From Sulfurisoma sp. (GTDB lineage Bacteria; Pseudomonadota; Gammaproteobacteria; Burkholderiales; Rhodocyclaceae), in assembly GCA_030691075.1 (NCBI GenBank), contig JAUYFI010000081.1, positions 1 to 64,000 on the forward strand: a stretch of 64,000 nt of DNA, written 5' to 3'. The notes beneath the pieces were generated by a model that saw only the letters and a list, made by a program, of their open reading frames with translations, was not told where the DNA came from and did no database searches. Of the stretch, positions 46,610-54,817 are shown piece by piece; the first letter of the stretch is position 1; each line of letters begins with the position of its first letter. A program made the position numbers and the translations under genes.

Positions 46610-47746
46610 CTAGCCTCGCATCACCGCGTCCGGATCGGTGATGGCCGCCTTCCAGATCGGCGCCAGCACCGCGGCGGCATAGGGAAACACCGTGAAGAAG
46701 AACAGCGTCGCCACCTGCAGGCCGTCGATGTGCGGCGTCAGCCGGAATTCCGGGTAGAGCACCGCCCAGCCCTTGAGCACGGGCTCGAACAGCGTGGCGG
46801 CAAAATAAAAGACGTGCAGATAGGCGGCGACGAATCCGGCGAGGAAGGCGGTCAGCGAGATCAGCAGCCCTTCCCAGAATTTCATCTTGATGATGTCGCC
46901 CGTTTCCCAGCCGATGGCCTTGAGGATGCCGATCTCGCGCTTCTCGTCGGCCGACAGGCCCGAGGCCTTTTCCCAGGCGAGGATGCCGAAGGCGAGGATG
47001 GCGGCCGACAGCAGCGCCAGCACGATGCCCTCGCGCCAGTCGAAGATCGAGGCGTAGGTGCGCAGCACCTCGTCCCTCAGGATGGGCCGCGAATCCGGCA
47101 GCGCGGCGGCGAGCTTCAGCGCGACGTTGCGCACTTCCAGAGGATTCGCGACCGACAGCGCGATGTCGGTGTAATGGCCGACCGGATAGTCGAAGAAGGC
47201 GCGGAAATCCTCCTCGTGCATCAGCACCAGGTCGGCGCTGGCGATCTCGGAAGCCTGCGGCAGCACGCTCGCCACGATGAAGGTGTGCAGCTTGCCCGAG
47301 TAGGAGCGGAAGGAGATGCCGTTGCCGGCGGCCAGCCCACGCGAACGTTCCAGCGCCGGGCCGACAACGATCTCGCCCTTCGCGATGCTTGCGTCATTGG
47401 GCACCATGAAGGTGTAGTTGGCCTTGACCACGGCATCGTAGTAGTAGCCCCAGAGCCGGCCCTCCTTTTTCTGCACGCCGCGAATGCGGCCGACCTTCTC
47501 CAGGTAGCCCGGCGGGATCAGGTCGTGACGCCCGGCGACGAGGCGCTGCAGGATCACCTCGGGCGAGGCCGCGAGCACCTTGGCCGCCTCGACGCGCAGC
47601 GCGTGGGTGTAGAGCGCGACGGAGGCGAGCACAAACACCAGCACGGTGTAGACGCCGAGCAGGCCGAGGTTGCGGGCCTTGCGCCGTGCCATCGAGGCCA
47701 GCGTGAAGTCAATCAGGTAGCGCTGTTTCTCGAACCACAATTTCAT
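46610..47746 (-). CDS. FtsX-like ABC transporter permease
   Basis: A 378-residue protein with an N-terminal helix (RNLGLLGVYTVLVFVLASVA), a periplasmic domain of about 190 residues (about 55-245) and three C-terminal helices (EGIVLALLSAAILAFGILAW, GLLISLTAFLAGFVAAYLHV, VATLFFFTVFPYAAAVLAP). The cytosolic loop SADEKREIGILKAIGWETGD is the FtsX/MacB coupling motif. It pairs with the ATPase downstream. Its 5' end overlaps the small exported protein by 38 bases. MacB-type exporters act on periplasmic substrates rather than pumping from the cytosol. Confidence 0.85.
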   Translation of the reverse strand: MKLWFEKQRYLIDFTLASMARRKARNLGLLGVYTVLVFVLASVALYTHALRVEAAKVLAASPEVILQRLVAGRHDLIPPGYLEKVGRIRGVQKKEGRLWGYYYDAVVKANYTFMVPNDASIAKGEIVVGPALERSRGLAAGNGISFRSYSGKLHTFIVASVLPQASEIASADLVLMHEEDFRAFFDYPVGHYTDIALSVANPLEVRNVALKLAAALPDSRPILRDEVLRTYASIFDWREGIVLALLSAAILAFGILAWEKASGLSADEKREIGILKAIGWETGDIIKMKFWEGLLISLTAFLAGFVAAYLHVFYFAATLFEPVLKGWAVLYPEFRLTPHIDGLQVATLFFFTVFPYAAAVLAPIWKAAITDPDAVMRG

Positions 47747-48047
47747 ATCGCGGGGGCGGCAGCAGGCTGCCGGTGGGGAAGTGCTCGAGCGCGAGCGGAT
47801 GGTCCTGGAAGGCCGAGTGCAGATCGGCCTGCGAGGGATGACGGGTGTAACGCGCCTCGGTAAACAGCGCGAGGTCGGTGAGGCCGAGCCGAGCCACCAG
47901 TGCGCGGGTTGCGTTCAACTCCGCCTCGCGTTGCTCGCGCGGCACGGCGGCGTCGAGCAGCGTAGCCGCAAAGGCGGCCGTGGCGAGCATCAGCAGCAAC
48001 AGGGCGAGGGTCGAGGGACGGGGACGCATGGGACGCATGGGACGCAT
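47709..48047 (-). CDS. Small exported protein with triplicated start
   Basis: A 112-residue protein with a hydrophobic N-terminus (TLALLLLMLATAAFAATLLD) and a periplasmic remainder (LNATRALVARLGLTDLALFT, EARYTRHPSQADLHSAFQDH). The start lies in three tandem copies of ATGCGTCCC, giving Met codons at 48047, 48038 and 48029 in one frame. It overlaps the permease gene by 38 bases, so the two are probably coupled. The family is not recognised; position suggests an accessory to the ABC transporter or SCO protein. Confidence 0.65.
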   Translation of the reverse strand: MRPMRPMRPRPSTLALLLLMLATAAFAATLLDAAVPREQREAELNATRALVARLGLTDLALFTEARYTRHPSQADLHSAFQDHPLALEHFPTGSLLPPPRYEIVVRETALPD

Positions 48048-48080
48048 GGGACGGATGATATCGCTCGCCGTCGAGCTCGC

Positions 48081-48662
48081 TCAGAGCAACTTGCGCACGG
48101 CCTCCGTCACTTTCTCGGCCGGCGCGGCGAAATGGATCGTTTGCGCCAGCTTGCCGTCCGGCCCGACCACGTAAGTATCGGCGCCGTGGTCGACGGCATA
48201 GCCGCCATCGGGCCGTGGCGGCTGGCGGACGTAGCCCACGCCAAAGGCCCTGGCCACGGCCGAGATCTCCGCCACCGTGCCGGTGACGCCGACCATCGCG
48301 GGATGAAAATAGGCGACGTACTCCTTCAGCCGCGCCGGCGTGTCGCGCTCCGGGTCCACCGACACCAGGATCAGCTTCGTGCGTGCGCGCTCTTCGGGCT
48401 TCAACGCATTAAGCGCCTGCGCGCCCGCCGCCAGCGAGGCTGGGCAGATGTCCGGACAATTCGTGTAGCCGAAGTAGACCAGCAGCACGTTGCCGCGCAG
48501 CGCCTTCGTATCGACAGTGCCGGCGGCGGCTTGCAGCACGAAATCGCCGCCGACCGGCTTGCCGGCGAGGCCCGCCGTGGCATGGCCGGGCGGCGGGGAG
48601 CCGCCGTCACCACCCGAACAGGCGGCGAGCAGCGCGGCGCAGAAAATGATGGGGAGACGCAT
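48081..48662 (-). CDS. SCO1/SenC-family copper chaperone
   Basis: A 193-residue lipoprotein (IIFCAALLAACSGG lipobox). Thioredoxin fold with LVYFGYTNCPDICPASLA (CxxxC) and the conserved His in GYAVDHGADTYVVGPDGK, the three Cu ligands of SCO proteins. SCO proteins insert copper into the CuA site of cytochrome oxidase or related enzymes. No oxidase gene is in the window. With the TlpA-like and P-type ATPase genes it supports a copper-delivery role for the cluster. Confidence 0.9.
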   Translation of the reverse strand: MRLPIIFCAALLAACSGGDGGSPPPGHATAGLAGKPVGGDFVLQAAAGTVDTKALRGNVLLVYFGYTNCPDICPASLAAGAQALNALKPEERARTKLILVSVDPERDTPARLKEYVAYFHPAMVGVTGTVAEISAVARAFGVGYVRQPPRPDGGYAVDHGADTYVVGPDGKLAQTIHFAAPAEKVTEAVRKLL

Positions 48663-48740
48663 GGACAGGGGGTACGAAAAAGGGAACGACGGCGAACGCC
48701 CGCCGCGCTGCGTCCGCCGGAATAGTACCGCCGCCGCGAG

Positions 48741-48923
48741 CTACAGGCGATTGGCGGCCCGCATCAGGGCGCCGCGCAGGGCGATGGTCAGGCTCGACCC
48801 CATGCCGATGCGCTGCGCCACCGCCGGCAGCAGGATCAGCGAGGCCAGCGCGAAGCCGGCGCCCAGCAGCAGGGAAGTCATTTCGCTCTTGTCGGCTGCA
48901 ACATCCTGCATGTTCTGGTTCAT
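48741..48923 (-). CDS. Small single-helix membrane protein
   Basis: A 60-residue protein, MNQNMQDVAADKSEMTSLLL then GAGFALASLILLPAVAQRIG, with one membrane helix and a basic tail. AAGGGAGTGGCGCC precedes the ATG. It is the first gene of the minus-strand cluster, facing the sigma-54 activator gene. No family is recognised. The N-terminal Met/Asp/Gln segment would face the opposite side from the Arg-rich tail. Confidence 0.6.
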   Translation of the reverse strand: MNQNMQDVAADKSEMTSLLLGAGFALASLILLPAVAQRIGMGSSLTIALRGALMRAANRL

Positions 48924-49308
48924 GGCGCCACTCCCTTAAGTGCGATTTCACCGAGAGAGAATGGTAGGGGCTGCGGCCCGTCTTGTCGTGTGACATATTG
49001 CCGCAGCTTGGGAGAGGAAAAAGAAAGAAGCCGCGCCGAAGGGAAGGAGAAACCCTTCGCCACCGCAGTCTTGGAACGAACAGGGGATACCCGTTCCAGG
49101 ACGCGCCGCCAGTCACCCTCAGGGAGGGAGGCAACCGGGCAGACGGCTTTGCTGTTGATCGTCGATAACCTGCAAAGGCGGCGGCTTCACGTCATTACTA
49201 TCAAGAGCCGTGCCAGCTCCGTACAAACTCCATCCGTTTGTTTTAACTAGTTTTTTGTGCAACCGACTGTCACACCGGCGCAACATGTGCCATACTTTGC
49301 CGCCATAA
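48924..49308. promoter_or_regulatory. Divergent control region of metal/redox cluster
   Basis: There is no gene in these 385 bases. TGTCACAC occurs on the minus strand at 48988-48995, facing the cluster. On the plus strand, TGTCACAC (49268-49275) is followed after 10 bases by TGTGCCA (49286-49292), a near-inverted repeat just upstream of the activator gene. These are plausible binding sites for the encoded activator. A convincing sigma-54 -24/-12 pair was not found by eye. The middle is purine-rich and otherwise blank. Confidence 0.45.
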
Positions 49309-50673
49309 ATGTCATATCAGCCAGATTCTGACACCGCCATGACCACCCACGGCATCGAACAACTCGCCGCCTATCTCGAAAGCGTGGCCGAACCCAGCAT
49401 CATCCTCGACGACGACTACCGCATCCTCGCCGCCAACGCCGCCTACCGCCGCGACTTCGGCGGTAGCCACGACGTGACCGGGCACCGCTGTTATGAGGTA
49501 TCGCACGGCATCGACAGACCCTGCGACCAGGCCGGCGAATCCTGTCCGCTGCGCCAGACCGCGCAGTCGGGCCGGCCACAGCGCGCGCTGCACCTCCACC
49601 ACACCCCGCGCGGCGAAGAGCACGTCGATGTCGAAACGCGGCCGCTGGCGCGGGGGCCGGGCAAGGCGAAGGCGGGCCAGCCCCGCCTCTATGTCGAGAG
49701 CCTGCGCGTGGTGCGCCACGCCAGCAGCCAGCCGGCGGTGCAGGGCCTGGTCGGCCGCTCGCCCGCCTTCCAGGCCATGCTCGCGCGCATCACCCGCGCC
49801 GCGCCGGCCGAGGCGACGGTGCTGCTGCTGGGCGAAACCGGCACCGGCAAGGAACTCGCCGCGCGCGCCGTGCACGAGGGCAGCCCGCGCGCCGCCGGCC
49901 CGTTTGTCGCCGTCGATTGCTCGGGCCTGACCGAGACGCTGTTCGAAAGCGAGTTGTTCGGTTACGAGAAGGGCGCCTTCACCGGCGCGACCCATCTCAA
50001 GGCGGGCCTGGTCGAGGCAGCCGCCGGCGGCACGTTGTTCCTCGACGAAATCGGCGAACTGCCGCCGGCGCAGCAGGCCAAGCTGCTGCGGCTGCTGGAG
50101 ACCGGCACCTACCGCCGCGTCGGCGGCGTCGAGTGGCTGCCCGCCGACTTCCGCCTGGTCTCCGCCACTCACCGCGATCTCGCCGCCATGGTGCGCGGCG
50201 GCAACTTCCGCCGCGACCTCTACTACCGCGTCAACACCTTCCCCATCCACATGCCGGCGCTGGCCGAGCGCCGCGAGGACATCCCGCTGCTGGCCGAGTC
50301 GCTGCTGGCGCGCATCGACGCCGCCAACCGCGGTCGTCATGGTCGCCACCGCCTTTCCGCCAGCGCCCTGCGCGCGCTCCAGACACGCGACTACGAAGGC
50401 AACATCCGCGAGTTGCGCAACCTCGTCGAGCGCGCGACGCTGCTTGCCGACGGCGCGGAAATCCTGCCGGAACACCTCGACGAGCCGACGGCCGCGTCCA
50501 TCGCAGCCACGGACGACACCGAATTCCGCCTTGCCGCACCCATCAAGCTTGGCGAACTCGAGTCGCGATACCTGAAATGGGCATCAAGCGCCGCCGCCGG
50601 CAGCCGGAGCGAGCTCGCCTCGAAACTTGGAATCTCGGAGCGCACCCTTTATCGTCTACTGCGAAAGGTTTGA
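49309..50673 (+). CDS. Sigma-54 activator with Cys-containing PAS domain
   Basis: A 454-residue enhancer-binding protein. The N-terminal PAS-like domain (about 15-135) contains [20 protein letters not shown] (Cys61, His66, Cys72, Cys79), which could bind metal or sense redox. The AAA+ domain (about 150-390) has [20 protein letters not shown], the sigma-54 contact loop [26 protein letters not shown] and [13 protein letters not shown] Fis-type helix-turn-helix ends the protein ([20 protein letters not shown]). There is no receiver domain, so it senses directly. It is divergent from the metal/redox cluster and is its likely regulator. ATG 49339 is an alternative start. Confidence 0.88.
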   Translation: MSYQPDSDTAMTTHGIEQLAAYLESVAEPSIILDDDYRILAANAAYRRDFGGSHDVTGHRCYEVSHGIDRPCDQAGESCPLRQTAQSGRPQRALHLHHTPRGEEHVDVETRPLARGPGKAKAGQPRLYVESLRVVRHASSQPAVQGLVGRSPAFQAMLARITRAAPAEATVLLLGETGTGKELAARAVHEGSPRAAGPFVAVDCSGLTETLFESELFGYEKGAFTGATHLKAGLVEAAAGGTLFLDEIGELPPAQQAKLLRLLETGTYRRVGGVEWLPADFRLVSATHRDLAAMVRGGNFRRDLYYRVNTFPIHMPALAERREDIPLLAESLLARIDAANRGRHGRHRLSASALRALQTRDYEGNIRELRNLVERATLLADGAEILPEHLDEPTAASIAATDDTEFRLAAPIKLGELESRYLKWASSAAAGSRSELASKLGISERTLYRLLRKV

Positions 50674-50675
50674 TC

Positions 50676-50939
50676 ATGCTCGACCCGAACACCACTGCCC
50701 TGCTCGGCCAACTCGGATTGAATGCCGACGCCATCGAGTCCTTGATATCGGCAACGATTCTATTAAGCGTGCTGGCCGTGGTAGCAGCGATTCCGACAGC
50801 GATAATTGCGAAACAGCGAGGGCGATCGAGGACGCTTTGGGTGCTGTTTGCGCTAACGATCCCCCTGCTTCCGCTGCTGCTGGTTTGGCTGCTCCCCAGG
50901 GTCAAGGCGCCTTCCGACGGGCCGTCCCTTAACGATTGA
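50676..50939 (+). CDS. Small two-helix membrane protein
   Basis: An 87-residue protein starting 3 bases after the activator stop (MLDPNTTALLGQLGLNADAI). It has two hydrophobic helices (about 24-45 and 55-72, the second TLWVLFALTIPLLPLLLVWL) joined by a basic turn KQRGRSR. It is probably co-transcribed with the activator. No family is recognised and no function is proposed. Confidence 0.6.
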   Translation: MLDPNTTALLGQLGLNADAIESLISATILLSVLAVVAAIPTAIIAKQRGRSRTLWVLFALTIPLLPLLLVWLLPRVKAPSDGPSLND

Positions 50940-50990
50940 CGGCGCCGTGAGCTTCCGGTTCTCGGCCTCATGTGGTCATTGTGCGTTAGA

Positions 50991-51023
50991 GAAACCGCCG
51001 TCATTATCGGATGCGTCGGTTTC
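50991..51023. terminator. Possible bidirectional terminator
   Basis: GAAACCG and CGGTTTC form an inverted repeat around a 19-base centre between two converging genes. The loop is long and the T run short, so the call is tentative. Confidence 0.35.
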
Positions 51024-51041
51024 TTGCCGCAACCCGACGAG

Positions 51042-51899
51042 TCACCCCTTGATCCGCCCCAGCAGCCCCCGCAGCGTGTCCTGAATGTCGGCCGGCAGGA
51101 CGATGGTCTTGGCGTTCGGTGAGTCGGCCAGACGGCCCATGGCGGCGATGTATTTCTCGCCGAGCAGGTACATGGCCGGCAGGTCGCCCGGGCCGATGGA
51201 CTGCGCCACGCGCTTGATCGCCTCGGCGCTGGCTTCGGCCAGCGTCACCTGCGCCTCGGCGTCGCGCCGCGCGGCTTCGAGGCGCGCTTCGGCCTGGAGG
51301 ATCGCCGCCTGCTTGGTGCCCTCGGCCTTGGTCACCATGGCCTTGCGCTCGCGCTCGGCGCTGGCTTGCGCCTCCATCGCCTTGACCATGGATTCGGAGG
51401 GCTTGATGTCCTGGATCTCGACCGACTTGACCGTCAGGCCCCAGTCGATGGCCTCGTCGGCGATGGCCTCGCGCAGCCGTGCCTTGATGCGGTCGCGACT
51501 GGTGAGCGCTTCGTCGAGCTGCATGTCCCCGGCGATGGAACGCAGCGTGGTCATGATCATGTTGCGAATCGCTTCGGAGAAGTCGGTCACGCCGTACACC
51601 GCCTTGATCGGGTCGGTGATCTTGATGAAGGCGATGGCGTTGATGAGTATCACCGCGTTGTCCTTGGTGATGACCTCCTGCTCCTGCACGTCGAGGATGA
51701 TGTCCTTGGTGACGAGCTTGTAGGCCACCTGGTCGAGGTAGGGAATGATGATGTTGAGGCCGGGGTGCAGCGTGCCGTGGTATTTGCCGAGACGCTCGAC
51801 GATCCACTCCATGCCCTGCGGCACGATGCGCACGCCCTTGAGCAGCGTGATGACCGCGAAGGCCAGCAGCGCCAGAACTACGATGAATCCTTCACCCAT
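51042..51899 (-). CDS. SPFH/band-7 membrane protein (stomatin/QmcA type)
   Basis: A 285-residue protein from ATG 51899 with an N-terminal membrane helix (FIVVLALLAFAVITLLKGV). The SPFH domain has RIVPQGMEWIVERLGKYHGT, PYLDQVAYKLVTKDIILDVQ and KDNAVILINAIAFIKITDP. A long Ala/Glu helical part follows (KAMEAQASAERERKAMVTKA ... LEAARRDAEAQVTLAEASAE). Such proteins oligomerise in membrane microdomains and work with an NfeD partner, which is the next gene upstream (2-base gap). Confidence 0.92.
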   Translation of the reverse strand: MGEGFIVVLALLAFAVITLLKGVRIVPQGMEWIVERLGKYHGTLHPGLNIIIPYLDQVAYKLVTKDIILDVQEQEVITKDNAVILINAIAFIKITDPIKAVYGVTDFSEAIRNMIMTTLRSIAGDMQLDEALTSRDRIKARLREAIADEAIDWGLTVKSVEIQDIKPSESMVKAMEAQASAERERKAMVTKAEGTKQAAILQAEARLEAARRDAEAQVTLAEASAEAIKRVAQSIGPGDLPAMYLLGEKYIAAMGRLADSPNAKTIVLPADIQDTLRGLLGRIKG

Positions 51900-51901
51900 G
51901 A

Positions 51902-52345
51902 TCAGCTCCTTTTGACTTTCAACAGACTGCCTTCGAGGGTCAGCACCTTGACCCGCTCTCCCGCCTTGATTTCCTCGTCGGCGATGCAGGGCCAGACGTC
52001 GGCACCGACCAGCGGCTTCTGGAAGCGCACCTCGCCGCGCGCAAAGGGCGCGACGTCGTGCGTCAGAATGCCGATCTCGCCGACGACGTCGGCATCCGAC
52101 ATGCCGATATGCGTCTTGTGGCTCCCGCGCTTGAACACCTTGAACCAGACGCCGGTGAATGCGAGCGAAACCGCCAGCCAGATGGCCAACTGCGCCGTGA
52201 TATCGAGCGACGGCGCGATCGCCACCACCAACGCCATCACCAGGCCGCCGAGGCCGAACCAGACCAGCACGAAGGCCGGCACGGCCAGCTCCGCCAGGAT
52301 CAGGGCAATGCCGGTCACCGCCCAGTGCCACCATTCCAGTTCCAT
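51902..52345 (-). CDS. NfeD family protein
   Basis: A 147-residue protein: three to four membrane helices in the first 75 residues (WHWAVTGIALILAELAVPAF, VLVWFGLGGLVMALVVAIAP), then a C-terminal OB-fold (GEIGILTHDVAPFARGEVRF, GERVKVLTLEGSLLKVKR). NfeD proteins are partners of SPFH proteins in membrane quality control, and the SPFH gene follows immediately. Confidence 0.9.
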   Translation of the reverse strand: MELEWWHWAVTGIALILAELAVPAFVLVWFGLGGLVMALVVAIAPSLDITAQLAIWLAVSLAFTGVWFKVFKRGSHKTHIGMSDADVVGEIGILTHDVAPFARGEVRFQKPLVGADVWPCIADEEIKAGERVKVLTLEGSLLKVKRS

Positions 52346-52359
52346 GTATATCGCCCCCT

Positions 52360-53166
52360 TTATGTCTGCTTCATTCTACCCAGCTTCTGCCGCCGTTCCT
52401 CGAACAGGCAGATCGCCGCCGCAGCCGCGACATTGAGCGATTCGCAGCCCGGCGCCAGCGGGATGGTCGCCAGTCGCCGTGCCGCCAGCGCCGTCCCACT
52501 GGATACCGCTGCGCATAACTTTTCCGAGACGCCGGCACCCTCGTTGCCGAAGATCCATGCCACCGGGCCGGTGAGGTCGAACTCGTAGAGCGACGTGCCC
52601 TCGCGCGCCACCGTGGCGATTCCTGTGCCGGCGTAGTCGTGAAGGAAGGCCGGCAGGTCGACCCGCTCGCGGATGGCGAGATCGAAATGCGCCCCCTGCC
52701 CCGCGCGCAGCACCTTGGGCGTCCACGCCCCGGCACAGCCGATACCGAGGACGACGTCGCGGATGCCGGCCGCCGCTGCGGTGCGCAGAATGGCGCCGAC
52801 GTTGCCGGCATCCTGCACGGCATCGAGCAGCACGCAGGAGGCGGCAACCCTGGCTGTCGCCGTTGCGGGTATCGCAATTTCGGCAAGAATGCCGAGGGGG
52901 GTCTCCACGCCGGCCAACTCGCGGAACAGCGCATCGCGCAGAGAGAATGTTTCGACGTCGGCGCAGCGTTGCAGCAGGGCGCGCACTTCAGCGTGAGTCG
53001 CACCCGTCTCGCCGACCAGCACACGCAGCGGCGGGCCGACCTTATCGAGATAGGCGGCAAACAAATGCGGGCCGTCGAGCAGCGTGCGGCCGTGCTTGCG
53101 CGGGTCAGCCGCCAACGCCCGCAGCGCCTTGAAAGTGGGATTGTCGCGTGAGGCAAGGATTTTCAT
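52360..53166 (-). CDS. TrmH/SpoU-family RNA 2'-O-methyltransferase
   Basis: A 268-residue SPOUT enzyme. An N-terminal RNA-binding part starts KILASRDNPTFKALRALAAD. The catalytic knot is LLDAVQDAGNVGAILRTAAA, then WIFGNEGAGVSE and IPLAPGCESLNVAAAAAICL with the family's Asn and SAM-binding loops. The target (rRNA or tRNA position) cannot be assigned from sequence. Its 5' end lies 14 bases from the start of the divergent SenB-like gene. Confidence 0.9.
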   Translation of the reverse strand: MKILASRDNPTFKALRALAADPRKHGRTLLDGPHLFAAYLDKVGPPLRVLVGETGATHAEVRALLQRCADVETFSLRDALFRELAGVETPLGILAEIAIPATATARVAASCVLLDAVQDAGNVGAILRTAAAAGIRDVVLGIGCAGAWTPKVLRAGQGAHFDLAIRERVDLPAFLHDYAGTGIATVAREGTSLYEFDLTGPVAWIFGNEGAGVSEKLCAAVSSGTALAARRLATIPLAPGCESLNVAAAAAICLFEERRQKLGRMKQT

Positions 53167-53180
53167 GGCACCATCTTCGC

Positions 53181-54161
53181 ATGAGCGAGCTTCACTGTGT
53201 GATCGTCACGCCGGCCCCGCCCGGCTCGCGCGCCGGCAACCGCAACACGGCGGTGCGCTGGGCGCGCATCCTGCGCGGGCTGGGCCTGCGCGTCGACATC
53301 GTTACCGAGTGGCACGACGGTAATCACGACCTGATGATCGCGCTCCACGCGCGCCGCGGCCGGCCGTCGCTGCTGGCCTGGCGCCAGCGCCATCCGGCGC
53401 GGCCGCTGATTCTGGCGCTGACCGGCACCGATCTCTACCGCGACATCCGCTGTGACGCGGACGCCGCGCAATCGCTGGAGCTTGCCGACCACCTCGTGGT
53501 GTTACAGGAAGCCGCGCTCGACGAACTGACGCCGGCGCAGCGCGCGAAGGCACACGTCATCCACCAGTCCGAAACCGCACGCGGCGACTGGCAGCCGCCA
53601 CGCCGCTTCACCCGCTTTGCCGCGATCGGCCATTTGCGCGAGGAAAAGGACCCGCTGCGCGGTCCGCTGGCGCTCGGCGAACTCGCCGACCTGCCGACGC
53701 TGCGCGTGGTGATGGCCGGTGCGGCGCTGACCCCGCACTGGCGCATCGAGGCCGAGGCGCTGCTGTGCACCGAACCACGCTTCCGCTGGCTGGGCGAAGT
53801 TCCGCACTGGCGGGCACTCAAGCTGCTACGGACCAGCCACGCGCTGGTCGTCAGCTCGCGTCTGGAAGGCGGCGCCCATGTCGTGTCCGAAGCCATCGTG
53901 CATGGCGTGCCGGTGCTGGCCAGCCGCATCCCCGGCAATGTCGGCATGCTCGGCAACGACTATCCGGGCTATTTCGCGGTCGGCGACACGGCGGCGCTGG
54001 CCCGGCTCATGCGCCGCGCGCATGAGGAACCGGAATTTCTCTCGGCGCTGCATGCCGCCGTGGTTGCCCGCCAGCCGCTGTTCGCGCCGGAGCGCGAGAC
54101 GGCCGCGTGGCGTGTCGCCAGCGCCGACTTTTTGAATCTGACTCAACCGCGCCCGAAATAG
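53181..54161 (+). CDS. SenB-like glycosyltransferase (TIGR04348-type)
   Basis: A 326-residue GT-B enzyme. Features recalled from the selenosugar synthase SenB family are [72 protein letters not shown], and [20 protein letters not shown] then [14 protein letters not shown]. In selenoneine producers senB sits with senA and senC; neither is visible here, so the substrate may differ. ATG 53181 begins the first strand. Close to the stop, codons for RVASADFL coincide with a copy of repeat D, so the last dozen residues (NLTQPRPK onward) may be a replaced C-terminus. It overlaps rnhB tail to tail. Confidence 0.75.
   Translation: MSELHCVIVTPAPPGSRAGNRNTAVRWARILRGLGLRVDIVTEWHDGNHDLMIALHARRGRPSLLAWRQRHPARPLILALTGTDLYRDIRCDADAAQSLELADHLVVLQEAALDELTPAQRAKAHVIHQSETARGDWQPPRRFTRFAAIGHLREEKDPLRGPLALGELADLPTLRVVMAGAALTPHWRIEAEALLCTEPRFRWLGEVPHWRALKLLRTSHALVVSSRLEGGAHVVSEAIVHGVPVLASRIPGNVGMLGNDYPGYFAVGDTAALARLMRRAHEEPEFLSALHAAVVARQPLFAPERETAAWRVASADFLNLTQPRPK
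54110..54134 (+). repeat. Palindromic repeat family D inside SenB-like gene
   Basis: GCGTGTCGCCAGCGCCGACT then TTTTG. It shares TCGCCAGCGCCGACTTTTT exactly with the tyrA and copA copies and is translated as RVASADFL near the C-terminus. Confidence 0.75.
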
Positions 54162-54817
54162 GCGCCCGGCGGCGCATTGCCTTCGAGAAGTTGCCTGACG
54201 GGAGCGAAGCTGCGGCGATGAAAGCAGGCCGGACCGTGGGCTGCCAGCGCGGCGAGGTGCGCCGCCGTGCCGTAGCCCTTGTGGCGGTCGAGGCCGTATT
54301 GCGGGAAACGTTCGTGCAGCCGCCGCATCTCGGCGTCGCGCGCGGTCTTGGCAAGAATCGAGGCCGCCGATATCTCCGCCACCGTGGCATCGCCGCCGAT
54401 GATCGCCCGCGCCGGAATGTCGAGCCGCGGGCAGCGGTTGCCATCGATCAACGCCTCGGTCGGGCGGATCGCCAGCCCATCGACCGCGCGCCGCATCGCC
54501 AACAGCGTCGCCTGAAGAATATTGAGGGTGTCGATTTCCTCGACCGAGGCGAACGCAACAGACCAGGCCAGCGCCTTCTGCTTGATCTCGATTTCGAGGC
54601 GCTCGCGGCTGCGCTCGCTGAGCTTCTTGGAATCGTCGAGGCCGGCAATCGGCCGCAAAGGATCGAGAATCACCGCCGCCGCATAGACCGGCCCGGCCAG
54701 CGGGCCCCTGCCCGCCTCGTCGACGCCGCAGGGCCGCCCCAAGGCGACGTGCGCCCCCCCATGGGGGGCAGCGAGCGAAGCGAGCGTGGGGGGCTCTTCC
54801 ATGACGCCGCAGATCAT
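54143..54817 (-). CDS. rnhB: Ribonuclease HII with repeat-derived N-terminal insert
   Basis: A 224-residue enzyme removing ribonucleotides from DNA. ATG 54817 overlaps the lpxB stop as ATGA. After five codons (MICGV) the frame enters GC-rich repeat B ([20 protein letters not shown]) and then repeats CGV before the catalytic start [20 protein letters not shown]. The DNA shows the 9-base GACGCCGCA on both sides of the repeat. The ancestral protein was almost certainly [11 protein letters not shown]..., with 27 codons added. The rest is normal ([28 protein letters not shown]). Activity depends on whether the extra N-terminal peptide is tolerated beside the active site. Confidence 0.93.
   Translation of the reverse strand: MICGVMEEPPTLASLAAPHGGAHVALGRPCGVDEAGRGPLAGPVYAAAVILDPLRPIAGLDDSKKLSERSRERLEIEIKQKALAWSVAFASVEEIDTLNILQATLLAMRRAVDGLAIRPTEALIDGNRCPRLDIPARAIIGGDATVAEISAASILAKTARDAEMRRLHERFPQYGLDRHKGYGTAAHLAALAAHGPACFHRRSFAPVRQLLEGNAPPGAYFGRG
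54731..54802. repeat. GC-rich repeat family B, copy 2 (rnhB)
   Basis: A 72-bp unit from GGGCCGCCCCAAGGCGACGT to GAGCGTGGGGGGCTCTTCCAT, with central palindrome CCCCCCATGGGGGG. The 9-mer GACGCCGCA flanks it directly at 54722-54730 and 54803-54811. Total addition is 81 bp, so the rnhB frame is kept. Confidence 0.85.

Noticed and set aside
48021-48056. Short tandem repeat as a CRISPR-like or VNTR array
   Set aside because: Only three 9-bp units with no spacers. It is simply a tandem repeat at a start codon.
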